DNA of 5,763 bases, taken from Phycisphaerae bacterium. GTDB lineage: Bacteria; Planctomycetota; Phycisphaerae; UBA1845. Made by a program: the position numbers and the translations under genes. Shown one piece after another: positions 1 through 5,269 of the stretch; position 1 is the stretch's first letter; every line of letters begins with the position of its first letter. The DNA is taken from the NCBI GenBank assembly GCA_029260155.1, contig JAJDDU010000587.1, positions 1 to 5,763 on the forward strand, read 5' to 3'. The notes beneath the pieces were generated by a model that saw only the letters and a program-made list of their open reading frames with translations, searched no databases and was not told where the DNA came from.

Positions 1-2
1 TT

Positions 3-128
3 GTCATCGATTGCATGCGCGACGGACAAACGTTCATGACCGCCTCGAACAACGGAAGGATCGAAGTGCTGTCGACCGTGTCTGGGGTCATCGTCGTGAT
101 TCCCGGACCGTCCCAAGCGATCCGATAG
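3..128 (+). CDS. 3' end of an unidentified gene (partial)
   Basis: The reading frame is open from the window edge to a TAG at 126-128 and gives 41 residues ending in VVIPGPSQAIR. The tail has a balanced, protein-like composition with a valine/isoleucine-rich stretch (LSTVSGVIVVIPG) that could be a beta-strand pair. It is too short to be a convincing membrane segment. The other two forward frames stop at 37-39 and about 132-134, in the second case after an Arg-rich, non-protein-like run. The case for a real gene end is strengthened by a hairpin at 137-155 and a strong terminator at 168-212 directly downstream. I do not recognise the family, and the start and most of the gene lie outside the window. 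It appears to be the last gene of its transcription unit. Confidence 0.6.
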   Translation, partial: VIDCMRDGQTFMTASNNGRIEVLSTVSGVIVVIPGPSQAIR

Positions 129-136
129 CAGGGTGA

Positions 137-155
137 CACCGGTTTCCAACCGGTG
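137..155. other. Short perfect inverted repeat downstream of the first gene
   Basis: Two perfectly complementary 8-nt arms (137-144 CACCGGTT and 148-155 AACCGGTG) flank a 3-nt loop. It begins 8 nt after the TAG at 126-128 and lies 12 nt before the terminator stem. It has no T-run of its own, so alone it is not a classic intrinsic terminator. It may help stabilise the mRNA 3' end, act as an auxiliary pause element, or be a protein-binding palindrome. The structure is seen directly; the role is inferred. Confidence 0.5.
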
Positions 156-167
156 ACAGAAGAACCG

Positions 168-212
168 ACACAGGGCGGAGGTGCCAAGGTCGCACCTTCG
201 CCCTTGTGTTTT
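168..212 (+). terminator. Strong Rho-independent terminator
   Basis: The left arm 168-184 pairs with the right arm 192-209. This gives 17 base pairs including one G-U wobble (178/198) and one bulged T (205), closed by a 7-nt loop (185-191). The stem is GC-rich in its middle, and a TTTT tract (209-212) starts at its base. This is the canonical layout of an intrinsic terminator on the + strand. On the opposite strand the stem is not followed by a T-run, so it should act in one direction. It would end transcription of the gene at 3-128 and insulate the peptidase gene that starts at 305. Confidence 0.85.
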
Positions 213-292
213 CCAGTATCGACCGGCTACACTGGCGTTGGTTGCAATGAGCGGGTCCAGGCCTTATCCAAACGGTGTGGACCGAAACGTCC

Positions 293-297
293 AGGAG
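293..297 (+). promoter_or_regulatory. Ribosome binding site that fixes the peptidase start at 305
   Basis: AGGAG lies 7 nt before ATG 305. The frame is also open to an upstream GTG at 275, but that codon has no purine-rich Shine-Dalgarno sequence in front. Using it would also prefix the hydrophobic leader with a polar decapeptide. ATG 305 is therefore preferred. Confidence 0.8.
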
Positions 298-304
298 CCG
301 GATC

Positions 305-2794
305 ATGAACATTCCAAGTAGCATTTTCGTCATCGGTCTATTCGCGACGTCGCCCGCCCCGGTAGAGCCGTGCACAGACAGCATCGAGCAGATAATCAGC
401 AAAGCGAACGTCGCCGAGGATCCCTGCGCCGAGCACAGCAAGCACCTGATCGCCCAGCCGCCGCTCTGTTTCGACCCGCTCGCCCGGCGGAACTACGCCG
501 AGGCACACGGTTTCCCCTGTCTGATCGAACCCATCGTGTTCACACAGAACGTCGTTGACGATGCTGCCGATGGCGTCAACTCGGTATTCGCCATCGATCT
601 CGACGGCGACGGCGACATGGACATCCTGTCAGCCTCCAGCTCAAGCGACACCATCGCGTGGTATGAGAACGACCAGTCGAATCTCGGCGGGTCGCCGCCC
701 GGTTTCACTACCCACGTCCTGACCGAATCAGCCAACGCAGCCCGAAGCGTATTCGCGGCCGACCTCGATGGCGACACGCATCTCGACGTCGTAGCCGGTT
801 CCGCCATCGACGGGACAATTGCCTGGTTTGAAAGCGACGGCCAACAACCGCCCGCGTTCACGCAACACGTGATCGTTACCGGCGAGTCCTTCGTGCAGGC
901 GGTCTACGCGATCGATCTCGACGGCGATGATGATGTCGACGTACTCTCCGCCGCCAGCGGAAACGACACAATCGCATGGTACGAGAACGGCGGGGGCGAT
1001 TCGCCGACGTTTACGCGACGCGTCGTGTCAAACTCCTCTGATTCCGCACGCCATGTGTTTGCCGCAGACATCGACGGCGACGGCGACATCGATGTCCTGT
1101 CCGCATCGGCTTTCGACGCCACGGTCGCTTGGCACGAGAACGACGGCCAGACGCCGCCAAGCTTCTCCCGACGCGTGATCACATCCACCGCCACCGGCGC
1201 AGCCTCCGTTTTCGCAGGCGATCTCGACGGCGATTTCGATATCGACGTCATAGCCGCCGCATCGGACATCGATCGCGTCATGTGGTTCGAAAACGACGGC
1301 GGAGTCAATCCGCAGTTCACCGAACACGTCGTCACAGACCAGCAGGACGGCCCTGCGTCGGTCTTCATCGCCGACATGGACGGCGATGGAGCCCGTGATC
1401 TCCTCGTGGCATCCAGCTCCGATGATTCGATCGCCTGGTATGCGAACGATGGCGGCGCTCCGCCATCCTTCAACCTCATCGCAGTCGCGGACGCCGACGG
1501 GGCACGATCCGTGGTGGCTGCCGATGTAGACGGCGACTTCGTGATGGACATGGTCGCCGGCTCCACGTTTGACGACACTGTGGCTTGGTACTCTCCCCAC
1601 GAGCCGCCGTTGGGAGCCTGCTGCCTGCCGAACAGTTCGTGTCTGCCCGATACCTGCCTCGTCGATTGCGCCGACCTCCTGGCATGGTCGTGGACCGAGG
1701 GCGGCGCTTGTGATGGGATGGAGTGTCCCGGCGAATCCACTCCGGCAGCGTTTTTGGTTGATGCGCTCAGTCTCGGCCAATTCAAGATCAACATCTTCCA
1801 GCTCGCCGCGTTGGGGACCCGCTACTGGTCGCTTCCGGGAAACTCGGAGGCGCTGGACATCATCCAAGCCAGGTTCGAATCCTATGGCTATGACAATGTC
1901 GTACGCGACCCGTACGTCTTTCAGGGGCAGACGAAACACAACATCTATGTGACCAAGATTGGCACTGTGAACCCAGGGCAGATGTACATTGTCGGCGCCC
2001 ACATGGACAGCATCCACATCGGCGGACCGGTGTCCGATGCCCCGGGCGCAGACGACGACGCATCGGGAACATCGTCCGTGCTCGAAATGGCCCGCGTATT
2101 CGCACGCGCCCGAACCGACGTCAGCATCCGCTTCATCCTCTGGAACAACGAAGAAACAGGCCTCAACGGCAGCGAAGCCTATGTTGAGAATCACCGCGAC
2201 CTCCAGGGTACACCGGACGAACCGCAGTGGCTCGGCATGATTCAACAAGACATGATCTTGTACGATCGGCTGCCCGAACCCGACGCCGACATCGAGTTTC
2301 AGATCAACGCCAATGCCGGCGGCAGAGCAAACATCTTCGCGGAGTTCATTGCCGGCGCCATGAGCCGCTACGGAACCATGGCGGCGGAGGTCGGCGACAA
2401 CATGGGCTTTACCGATTCCGTCCCCTTCCAAAACGACACCGCCGCGGTCAGCGTCCGCGAAAACCAGCGCGTCGCCGAAATCGGCAACGGCGCGAATCCC
2501 CACTGGCATCAGCCGACCGACCTCTTCACCACCTACACCGAGCAGGACTACGAGTTTGGCTTCAACATCGTCAAAATGGTCTGCGGATCGCTCGGCGAGC
2601 TAAGCGGCGCCGTCATCGTGGGTGACGCCGACGAGGACGGCGACGTCGACCTGTTCGACTTCCAGGGATTCATAGGCTGCCAGAGCGCCCCCGGCGGCGG
2701 CGTCATTCCAGGCTGCGCGCCGTTCGACATCAACAACGACGGCGACGTCGACCTCCACGATCTCGGCGCGTTCCAGCTACTGTTTGGAACGTAG
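305..2794 (+). CDS. Secreted M28 zinc metallopeptidase with beta-propeller and dockerin-like tail
   Basis: Predicted exported 829-residue protein. Residues 1-20 form a short hydrophobic leader (SSIFVIGLFAT) that looks like a signal peptide but lacks clear N-terminal positive charge. Residues 79-430 are seven FG-GAP/VCBS repeats, each with an intact DxDGDxxxD calcium loop. Residues 437-474 are a Cys-rich segment starting GACCLP. Residues about 485-766 are a peptidase family M28 domain with a full di-zinc site by motif: H566 in GAHMDS, D584 in GADDDASG, E616/E617 in NNEETG (general base and Zn ligand), D649 in QQDM, H735 in HWHQPTD. Residues 771-829 form a dockerin-like tail with two Ca loops. 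M28 enzymes are typically aminopeptidases or carboxypeptidases; here the substrate is unknown. Cys residues are frequent, consistent with disulfides outside the cytoplasm. The start is ATG 305 with AGGAG 7 nt upstream; GTG 275 is less likely. The gene appears monocistronic, with a terminator before it and a convergent gene after it. Domain assignment is firm; exopeptidase specificity and surface anchoring are inferences. Confidence 0.93.
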   Translation: MNIPSSIFVIGLFATSPAPVEPCTDSIEQIISKANVAEDPCAEHSKHLIAQPPLCFDPLARRNYAEAHGFPCLIEPIVFTQNVVDDAADGVNSVFAIDLDGDGDMDILSASSSSDTIAWYENDQSNLGGSPPGFTTHVLTESANAARSVFAADLDGDTHLDVVAGSAIDGTIAWFESDGQQPPAFTQHVIVTGESFVQAVYAIDLDGDDDVDVLSAASGNDTIAWYENGGGDSPTFTRRVVSNSSDSARHVFAADIDGDGDIDVLSASAFDATVAWHENDGQTPPSFSRRVITSTATGAASVFAGDLDGDFDIDVIAAASDIDRVMWFENDGGVNPQFTEHVVTDQQDGPASVFIADMDGDGARDLLVASSSDDSIAWYANDGGAPPSFNLIAVADADGARSVVAADVDGDFVMDMVAGSTFDDTVAWYSPHEPPLGACCLPNSSCLPDTCLVDCADLLAWSWTEGGACDGMECPGESTPAAFLVDALSLGQFKINIFQLAALGTRYWSLPGNSEALDIIQARFESYGYDNVVRDPYVFQGQTKHNIYVTKIGTVNPGQMYIVGAHMDSIHIGGPVSDAPGADDDASGTSSVLEMARVFARARTDVSIRFILWNNEETGLNGSEAYVENHRDLQGTPDEPQWLGMIQQDMILYDRLPEPDADIEFQINANAGGRANIFAEFIAGAMSRYGTMAAEVGDNMGFTDSVPFQNDTAAVSVRENQRVAEIGNGANPHWHQPTDLFTTYTEQDYEFGFNIVKMVCGSLGELSGAVIVGDADEDGDVDLFDFQGFIGCQSAPGGGVIPGCAPFDINNDGDVDLHDLGAFQLLFGT
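539..1594 (+). repeat. Seven tandem FG-GAP/VCBS repeats (about 153-bp period)
   Basis: Repeat units begin with F-[TSN] at residues 79, 134, 185, 236, 287, 338 and 389 of the peptidase. The first unit is 55 residues and the next five are exactly 51; the last runs to about residue 430. Each carries a SVFA-type strand, a DxDGDxxxD loop (DLDGDGDMD, DLDGDTHLD, DLDGDDDVD, DIDGDGDID, DLDGDFDID, DMDGDGARD, DVDGDFVMD) and a [ITV]-[AM]-W-[FYH] strand. Seven such units match the blade count of integrin-type FG-GAP beta-propellers. DNA-level identity is mostly eroded, but a 19-bp exact match survives between 600-618 and 1071-1089. This suggests old duplication followed by divergence. Confidence 0.92.
1613..1726 (+). 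other. Cys-rich GACCLP segment between propeller and peptidase
   Basis: Residues 437-474 of the peptidase hold seven cysteines (439, 440, 446, 451, 455, 469, 474) in a GACC-LP-x(n)-C layout, ending in a Gly-rich stretch (TEGGACDG) and ECPG. Similar GACC(L)P...DC...GG..W segments recur in exported proteins of Planctomycetota, often next to dockerin-like tails. That association is from general knowledge, not a search. It probably forms a small disulfide-held spacer between the propeller and the catalytic domain. Its function is unknown. Confidence 0.6.
2615..2791 (+). other. Dockerin-like double calcium-binding C-terminal tail
   Basis: Residues 771-829 of the peptidase contain two EF-hand-like loops, DADEDGDVDLFDF (774-786) and DINNDGDVDLHDL (808-820). 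Each is followed by a short helix-like stretch (QGFIGC; GAFQLLFG). The connecting loop is bounded by C792 and C804, a likely disulfide. The layout resembles type I dockerin. Very similar tails end many exported planctomycete proteins, where they may mediate attachment or complex formation. A 17-bp identity between the two loops (2636-2652 and 2738-2754) points to internal duplication. No cohesin partner is in the window. Confidence 0.8.
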
Positions 2795-2814
2795 GCCGCG
2801 ACGGAGTCGTAGCC
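2794..2814. terminator. Possible weak hairpin between convergent genes
   Basis: Only 28 bp separate the peptidase stop (2792-2794) from the fumC stop (2823-2825 on the complement). Within it, arms 2794-2802 and 2806-2814 can pair around a GGA loop with one G-U pair and one mismatch. Neither strand has a following T-run. It could serve as a shared 3'-end structure for both convergent transcripts, but it does not meet the intrinsic terminator pattern. Confidence 0.3.
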
Positions 2815-2822
2815 CAATCCTA

Positions 2823-4217
2823 TCAACGCGGCTCGGTCATGGCACGGGCGTCGAGTGCGGCGTCTAGTTCCTCCTCGGAAAGCACCTTCTTCTCCATCGC
2901 CACCTCGCGAACCGTTTTGCCCTGTTTGAACGCCTCCTTGGCGATGGCAGCAGCCTCGTCGTAACCGATCAGCGGCGCCAAACTCGTACACATCGCCAGC
3001 GACCGTTCCACCAGCTCTTCGCACCTCTCGCGATCAGCCTCGATACCAACAACACACCGATCCGCGAAAACACGCGCAGCCGTGGACAGAAGACGTATCG
3101 ATTCGAGCAAGTTGTGCGCCATTAGCGGCATGGCCACGTTCAGTTCGAAAAAGCTCTCCCGACACGCGATCGCGATCGCGTGATCGTTGCCCATCACTTG
3201 CCCGGCCACCTGCGCGACCATCTCGCTCATGACCGGATTCACCTTGCCCGGCATGATGCTCGATCCGGGCTGCGTCGCGAGAATCTTGAGTTCACCAACA
3301 CCGCATCGAGGCCCGCTCCCAGAGAGGCGAATATCGTTGGCGATCTTGTGCAAGCTCATCGCGATCGTCCGCAGCAAACCGCTAACTTCGCACACCGCGT
3401 CCTTGGACGCCTGCGCTTCACAATGGTCGGCGGCTTCGACGAATTCGATGCCCGTCGCTTTGGCGAGTTCCGCGCAGACGCGTTGCCCAAACTCGGGGTG
3501 CGTGTTGATCCCCGTTCCCACCGCTGTCCCGCCGATGGCCAGTTCGCGCAACGCTTTCACCGCCTTGCGCGCCCGCATGATGCTCATGTTCGCCTGTGCA
3601 GCGTATCCTCCAAACACCTGCCCGAGTCGAATTGGCGTGGCGTCCTGAAGATGCGTCCTGCCGATCTTAACGATTCCGTCAAACGCATCCTGTTTTGCGA
3701 GCAACGCTTTATGCAGATGATCGAGCGCCGGGATAAGATCGTCCGTAATGGACATCGCGCCCGATACGTGTATCGCCGTGGGGATGACGTCATTGGACGA
3801 CTGCCCTTGATTCACATGATCGTTCGGATGAACCGGGTCGCGACTGCCGATCGTGCCGCCGGCCAGCTCGATCGCTCGATTGCCGATCACTTCATTGGCA
3901 TTCATATTCGTGCTCGTGCCCGATCCCGTCTGAAATACATCCACTACGAAATGACCATCGAGCTTCCCTTCGACCACCTCGTCCGCAGCCCGGATGATCA
4001 GTTCACACAACGTCCCGTCCACCCGACCCAAGTCGCGGTTCACTTCCGCCGCCGCGCGTTTGATTAGCCCCATCGCCTTGATAAACGGGCGACCGAACCG
4101 ATACCCGCTGATCGGAAAATTCTCGACGGCCCGTTGAGCCTGTGCACCCCAATACGCACCGGCCGGCACCACCATCTCGCCCATGCTGTCTTTTTCGACG
4201 CGTGTCTCGCTGGCCAT
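2823..4217 (-). CDS. fumC: Class II fumarate hydratase (FumC)
   Basis: Catalyses reversible hydration of fumarate to L-malate in the TCA cycle; cytoplasmic, homotetrameric, needs no iron-sulfur cluster. The protein is 464 residues, essentially full length for the family (E. coli FumC is 467). Visible motifs: TGSGTSTNMN (97-106), GQSSNDVIPTAIH (138-150), GRTHLQDATP (186-195) with catalytic H189, and the superfamily signature GSSIMPGKVNP (318-328) with loop serine S319 and substrate contacts K325 and N327. Glycine in MPGK, rather than the alanine of aspartases (MPAK), favours fumarase over aspartate ammonia-lyase. The N-terminal RVEKDSMG and RAVENFPISG stretches fit the Mycobacterium-like FumC branch. 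The usual WGAQTQR is WGAQAQR here (23-29). The start is ATG 4217-4215 with AGGAG (4227-4223) 5 nt upstream. It diverges from the class I fumarase genes and converges on the peptidase gene. Confidence 0.97.
   Translation of the reverse strand: MASETRVEKDSMGEMVVPAGAYWGAQAQRAVENFPISGYRFGRPFIKAMGLIKRAAAEVNRDLGRVDGTLCELIIRAADEVVEGKLDGHFVVDVFQTGSGTSTNMNANEVIGNRAIELAGGTIGSRDPVHPNDHVNQGQSSNDVIPTAIHVSGAMSITDDLIPALDHLHKALLAKQDAFDGIVKIGRTHLQDATPIRLGQVFGGYAAQANMSIMRARKAVKALRELAIGGTAVGTGINTHPEFGQRVCAELAKATGIEFVEAADHCEAQASKDAVCEVSGLLRTIAMSLHKIANDIRLSGSGPRCGVGELKILATQPGSSIMPGKVNPVMSEMVAQVAGQVMGNDHAIAIACRESFFELNVAMPLMAHNLLESIRLLSTAARVFADRCVVGIEADRERCEELVERSLAMCTSLAPLIGYDEAAAIAKEAFKQGKTVREVAMEKKVLSEEELDAALDARAMTEPR
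3163..3182. repeat. 20-bp perfect palindrome inside fumC
   Basis: A perfect 20-bp palindrome with half-site CACGCGATCG, containing two overlapping GCGATCGC octamers (3166-3173 and 3172-3179). On the fumC strand it encodes H346-A-I-A-I-A351, so the alternating Ala-Ile codons (GCG ATC) explain most of the symmetry. GCGATCGC is also the cyanobacterial HIP1 octamer, but no enrichment is seen elsewhere in the window. Probably incidental. Confidence 0.6.
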
Positions 4218-4360
4218 CCCGGCTCCTCACTCAAATAAGTGTTGCATGTTTCCCAAACTCCCCCACGGCGTTGACCGCTCAGCCCGGTTGTGAATAATAG
4301 CCGATACATGAGTCGAAGGCGCTTGTCGACCAGGACCGGCCCACATGACGGGAGTTCGCC
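4218..4360. promoter_or_regulatory. Divergent regulatory region between the two fumarase units
   Basis: 143 bp separate the start codons of fumC (leftward) and the class I fumarase alpha gene (rightward), so both promoters should lie here. Rightward signals are clear (see 4271-4298). Leftward, the AT-rich core 4293-4299 reads TATTATT and could serve as a -10, but no matching -35 is found. An AT-rich patch near 4230-4239 is the other candidate, giving a very short leader. I saw no convincing Fur, FNR or other named operator palindrome. Confidence 0.6.
4271..4298 (+). promoter_or_regulatory. Sigma70-like promoter for the class I fumarase genes
   Basis: TTGACC (-35, 4271-4276, 5/6 to consensus) and AATAAT (-10, 4293-4298, 5/6) are separated by 16 bp. 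Transcription would begin near 4304-4306 and leave a leader of about 55 nt before ATG 4361. It is the best promoter match I found in the window and sits in the expected place. Planctomycete promoters are less well characterised than those of E. coli, so this is a consensus match rather than proof. Confidence 0.55.
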
Positions 4361-5236
4361 ATGCAAGACATCACTGAAAAACTCGTCGAGCTCATCAAGT
4401 CAACCTCGACCGATCTATCGCCCGACGTCGAACAGGCCCTGACCGAGGCCCGCGCCCAGGAAAGCGGCGGCTCCCCAGCAGAGGGCGCGCTGCTGACCAT
4501 TCTGAACAACGTCAGCATGTCGCGGGACACCGGGCGGCCGATCTGCCAGGACACCGGCACGCCGATTTTCCACGTGTGGTATCCCGAAGGCGGTTCGCAG
4601 CGCAAAACGCGCGAACAGATCGTCGCTGCCGTGCGCATCGCCACCGAACGTTCCTACCTTCGCCCCAACGCCGTCGACGCACTTTCCGGAAAAAACTCCG
4701 GCGACAACATCGGAGAGGACTTCCCCACCATCCACTTCGACGAGTGGGAGCAGGACCATCTGAAAATAGGCCTGATGCTCAAGGGCGGCGGCTCGGAGAA
4801 CTGCGGACGCCAATACAGCGTCCCCTCGCCCGAGTTGCCCGCCACACGCGACATCAAAGGCGTACGACAAGCCGTCCTCGACGCCGCATTCCAAGCACAA
4901 GGCCTAGGCTGCGCGCCGGGCATTTTCGGCGTCGGCGTCGGCGGGGACCGTGTCACCAGTATGGTCAAGGCGAAGGAACAGCTCTTCCGCCCGCTCGGTG
5001 ATCAGAATTCCGACGCCGATTTGGACGCCATGGAGAAACGCCTCCATCGAGAAATCAACGAGATGGGCATCGGCCCGATGGGCTTCGGCGGCAAGACCAC
5101 CGCACTCGGCGTCAAGATGGCTGAACTGCACCGAGTGCCCGCGTCATTCTTCGTCTCGATTGCCTACATGTGCTGGGCCGATCGCCGCAAGATCATGATC
5201 ATAAAGGATGGAAACATCGCCATTCACGCGCCGTAG
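4361..5236 (+). CDS. Class I fumarase-type hydro-lyase, alpha subunit ([4Fe-4S])
   Basis: The alpha (N-terminal type) subunit of a two-subunit iron-sulfur hydro-lyase, most likely fumarate hydratase (fumarate to L-malate). The protein is 291 residues, normal for this subunit; single-chain FumA/FumB fuse it to the beta part. The three cysteines expected to hold the [4Fe-4S] cluster are visible: C62 in ICQDTGTP, C184 in GLGCAPGIFGVGVGG, and C271 in YMCWADRR. Other conserved stretches are KGGGSENCGR (141-150) and GFGGKTTALGVK (241-252). The start is ATG 4361 with GGGAG 6 nt upstream. It ends in tandem in-frame stops TAG TAA (5234-5239), and the beta subunit begins 33 nt later in the same direction. 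L(+)-tartrate dehydratase TtdA is the main alternative and cannot be excluded by sequence; absence of tartrate genes nearby and the adjacent fumC favour fumarase. Such clusters are typically oxygen-labile. Confidence 0.92.
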   Translation: MQDITEKLVELIKSTSTDLSPDVEQALTEARAQESGGSPAEGALLTILNNVSMSRDTGRPICQDTGTPIFHVWYPEGGSQRKTREQIVAAVRIATERSYLRPNAVDALSGKNSGDNIGEDFPTIHFDEWEQDHLKIGLMLKGGGSENCGRQYSVPSPELPATRDIKGVRQAVLDAAFQAQGLGCAPGIFGVGVGGDRVTSMVKAKEQLFRPLGDQNSDADLDAMEKRLHREINEMGIGPMGFGGKTTALGVKMAELHRVPASFFVSIAYMCWADRRKIMIIKDGNIAIHAP

Positions 5237-5254
5237 TAAAGTCGCAGCCACCGC

Positions 5255-5259
5255 GGAGG
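5255..5259 (+). promoter_or_regulatory. Ribosome binding site of the beta subunit gene
   Basis: GGAGG lies 10 nt before ATG 5270. Together with a conserved N-terminus directly after the ATG, it fixes the start of the beta subunit. A strong site of its own suggests independent initiation rather than translational coupling across the 33-nt gap. Confidence 0.75.
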
Positions 5260-5269
5260 ACACTCAAAC

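Noticed and set aside
242..270. Promoter-like pair TTGCAA / TATCCA upstream of the peptidase
   Set aside because: The 17-bp spacing is right, but the hexamers match consensus at only 4/6 and 3/6. That is too weak to call, though the real promoter must lie somewhere in 213-292.
278..293. Small stem (TGGAC/GTCCA) touching the peptidase ribosome binding site
   Set aside because: Five base pairs with a 6-nt loop is weak and covers only the first base of AGGAG. There is no evidence of a riboswitch or thermosensor.
275..304. Alternative GTG start for the peptidase, adding 10 residues
   Set aside because: No Shine-Dalgarno sequence precedes it, and the added residues (MWTETSRSRI) precede the hydrophobic leader. 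ATG 305 has AGGAG at ideal spacing.
904..1794. Antisense open frame (296 codons) opposite the propeller repeats
   Set aside because: Its SPSPS/SKSPS repeats are the mirror of the DGDxD codons on the real strand, so it is a shadow of the repeats.
1028..2509. Long antisense open frame (493 codons) opposite the peptidase gene
   Set aside because: It lies wholly inside a gene with clear domain motifs and has no Shine-Dalgarno site or recognisable domain. Its Val/Asp/Gly-rich composition is what the complement of GC-rich GAC/GGC/GTC codons gives.
3180..4067. Open frame (295 codons) on the + strand opposite fumC
   Set aside because: It is Arg/His-rich, without domain motifs, and fully covered by an unmistakable full-length fumC on the other strand.
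2823..4217. fumC as aspartate ammonia-lyase (AspA)
   Set aside because: The signature loop reads MPGKVNP, as in fumarases, rather than MPAKVNP as in aspartases. The length and N-terminal motifs also fit FumC.
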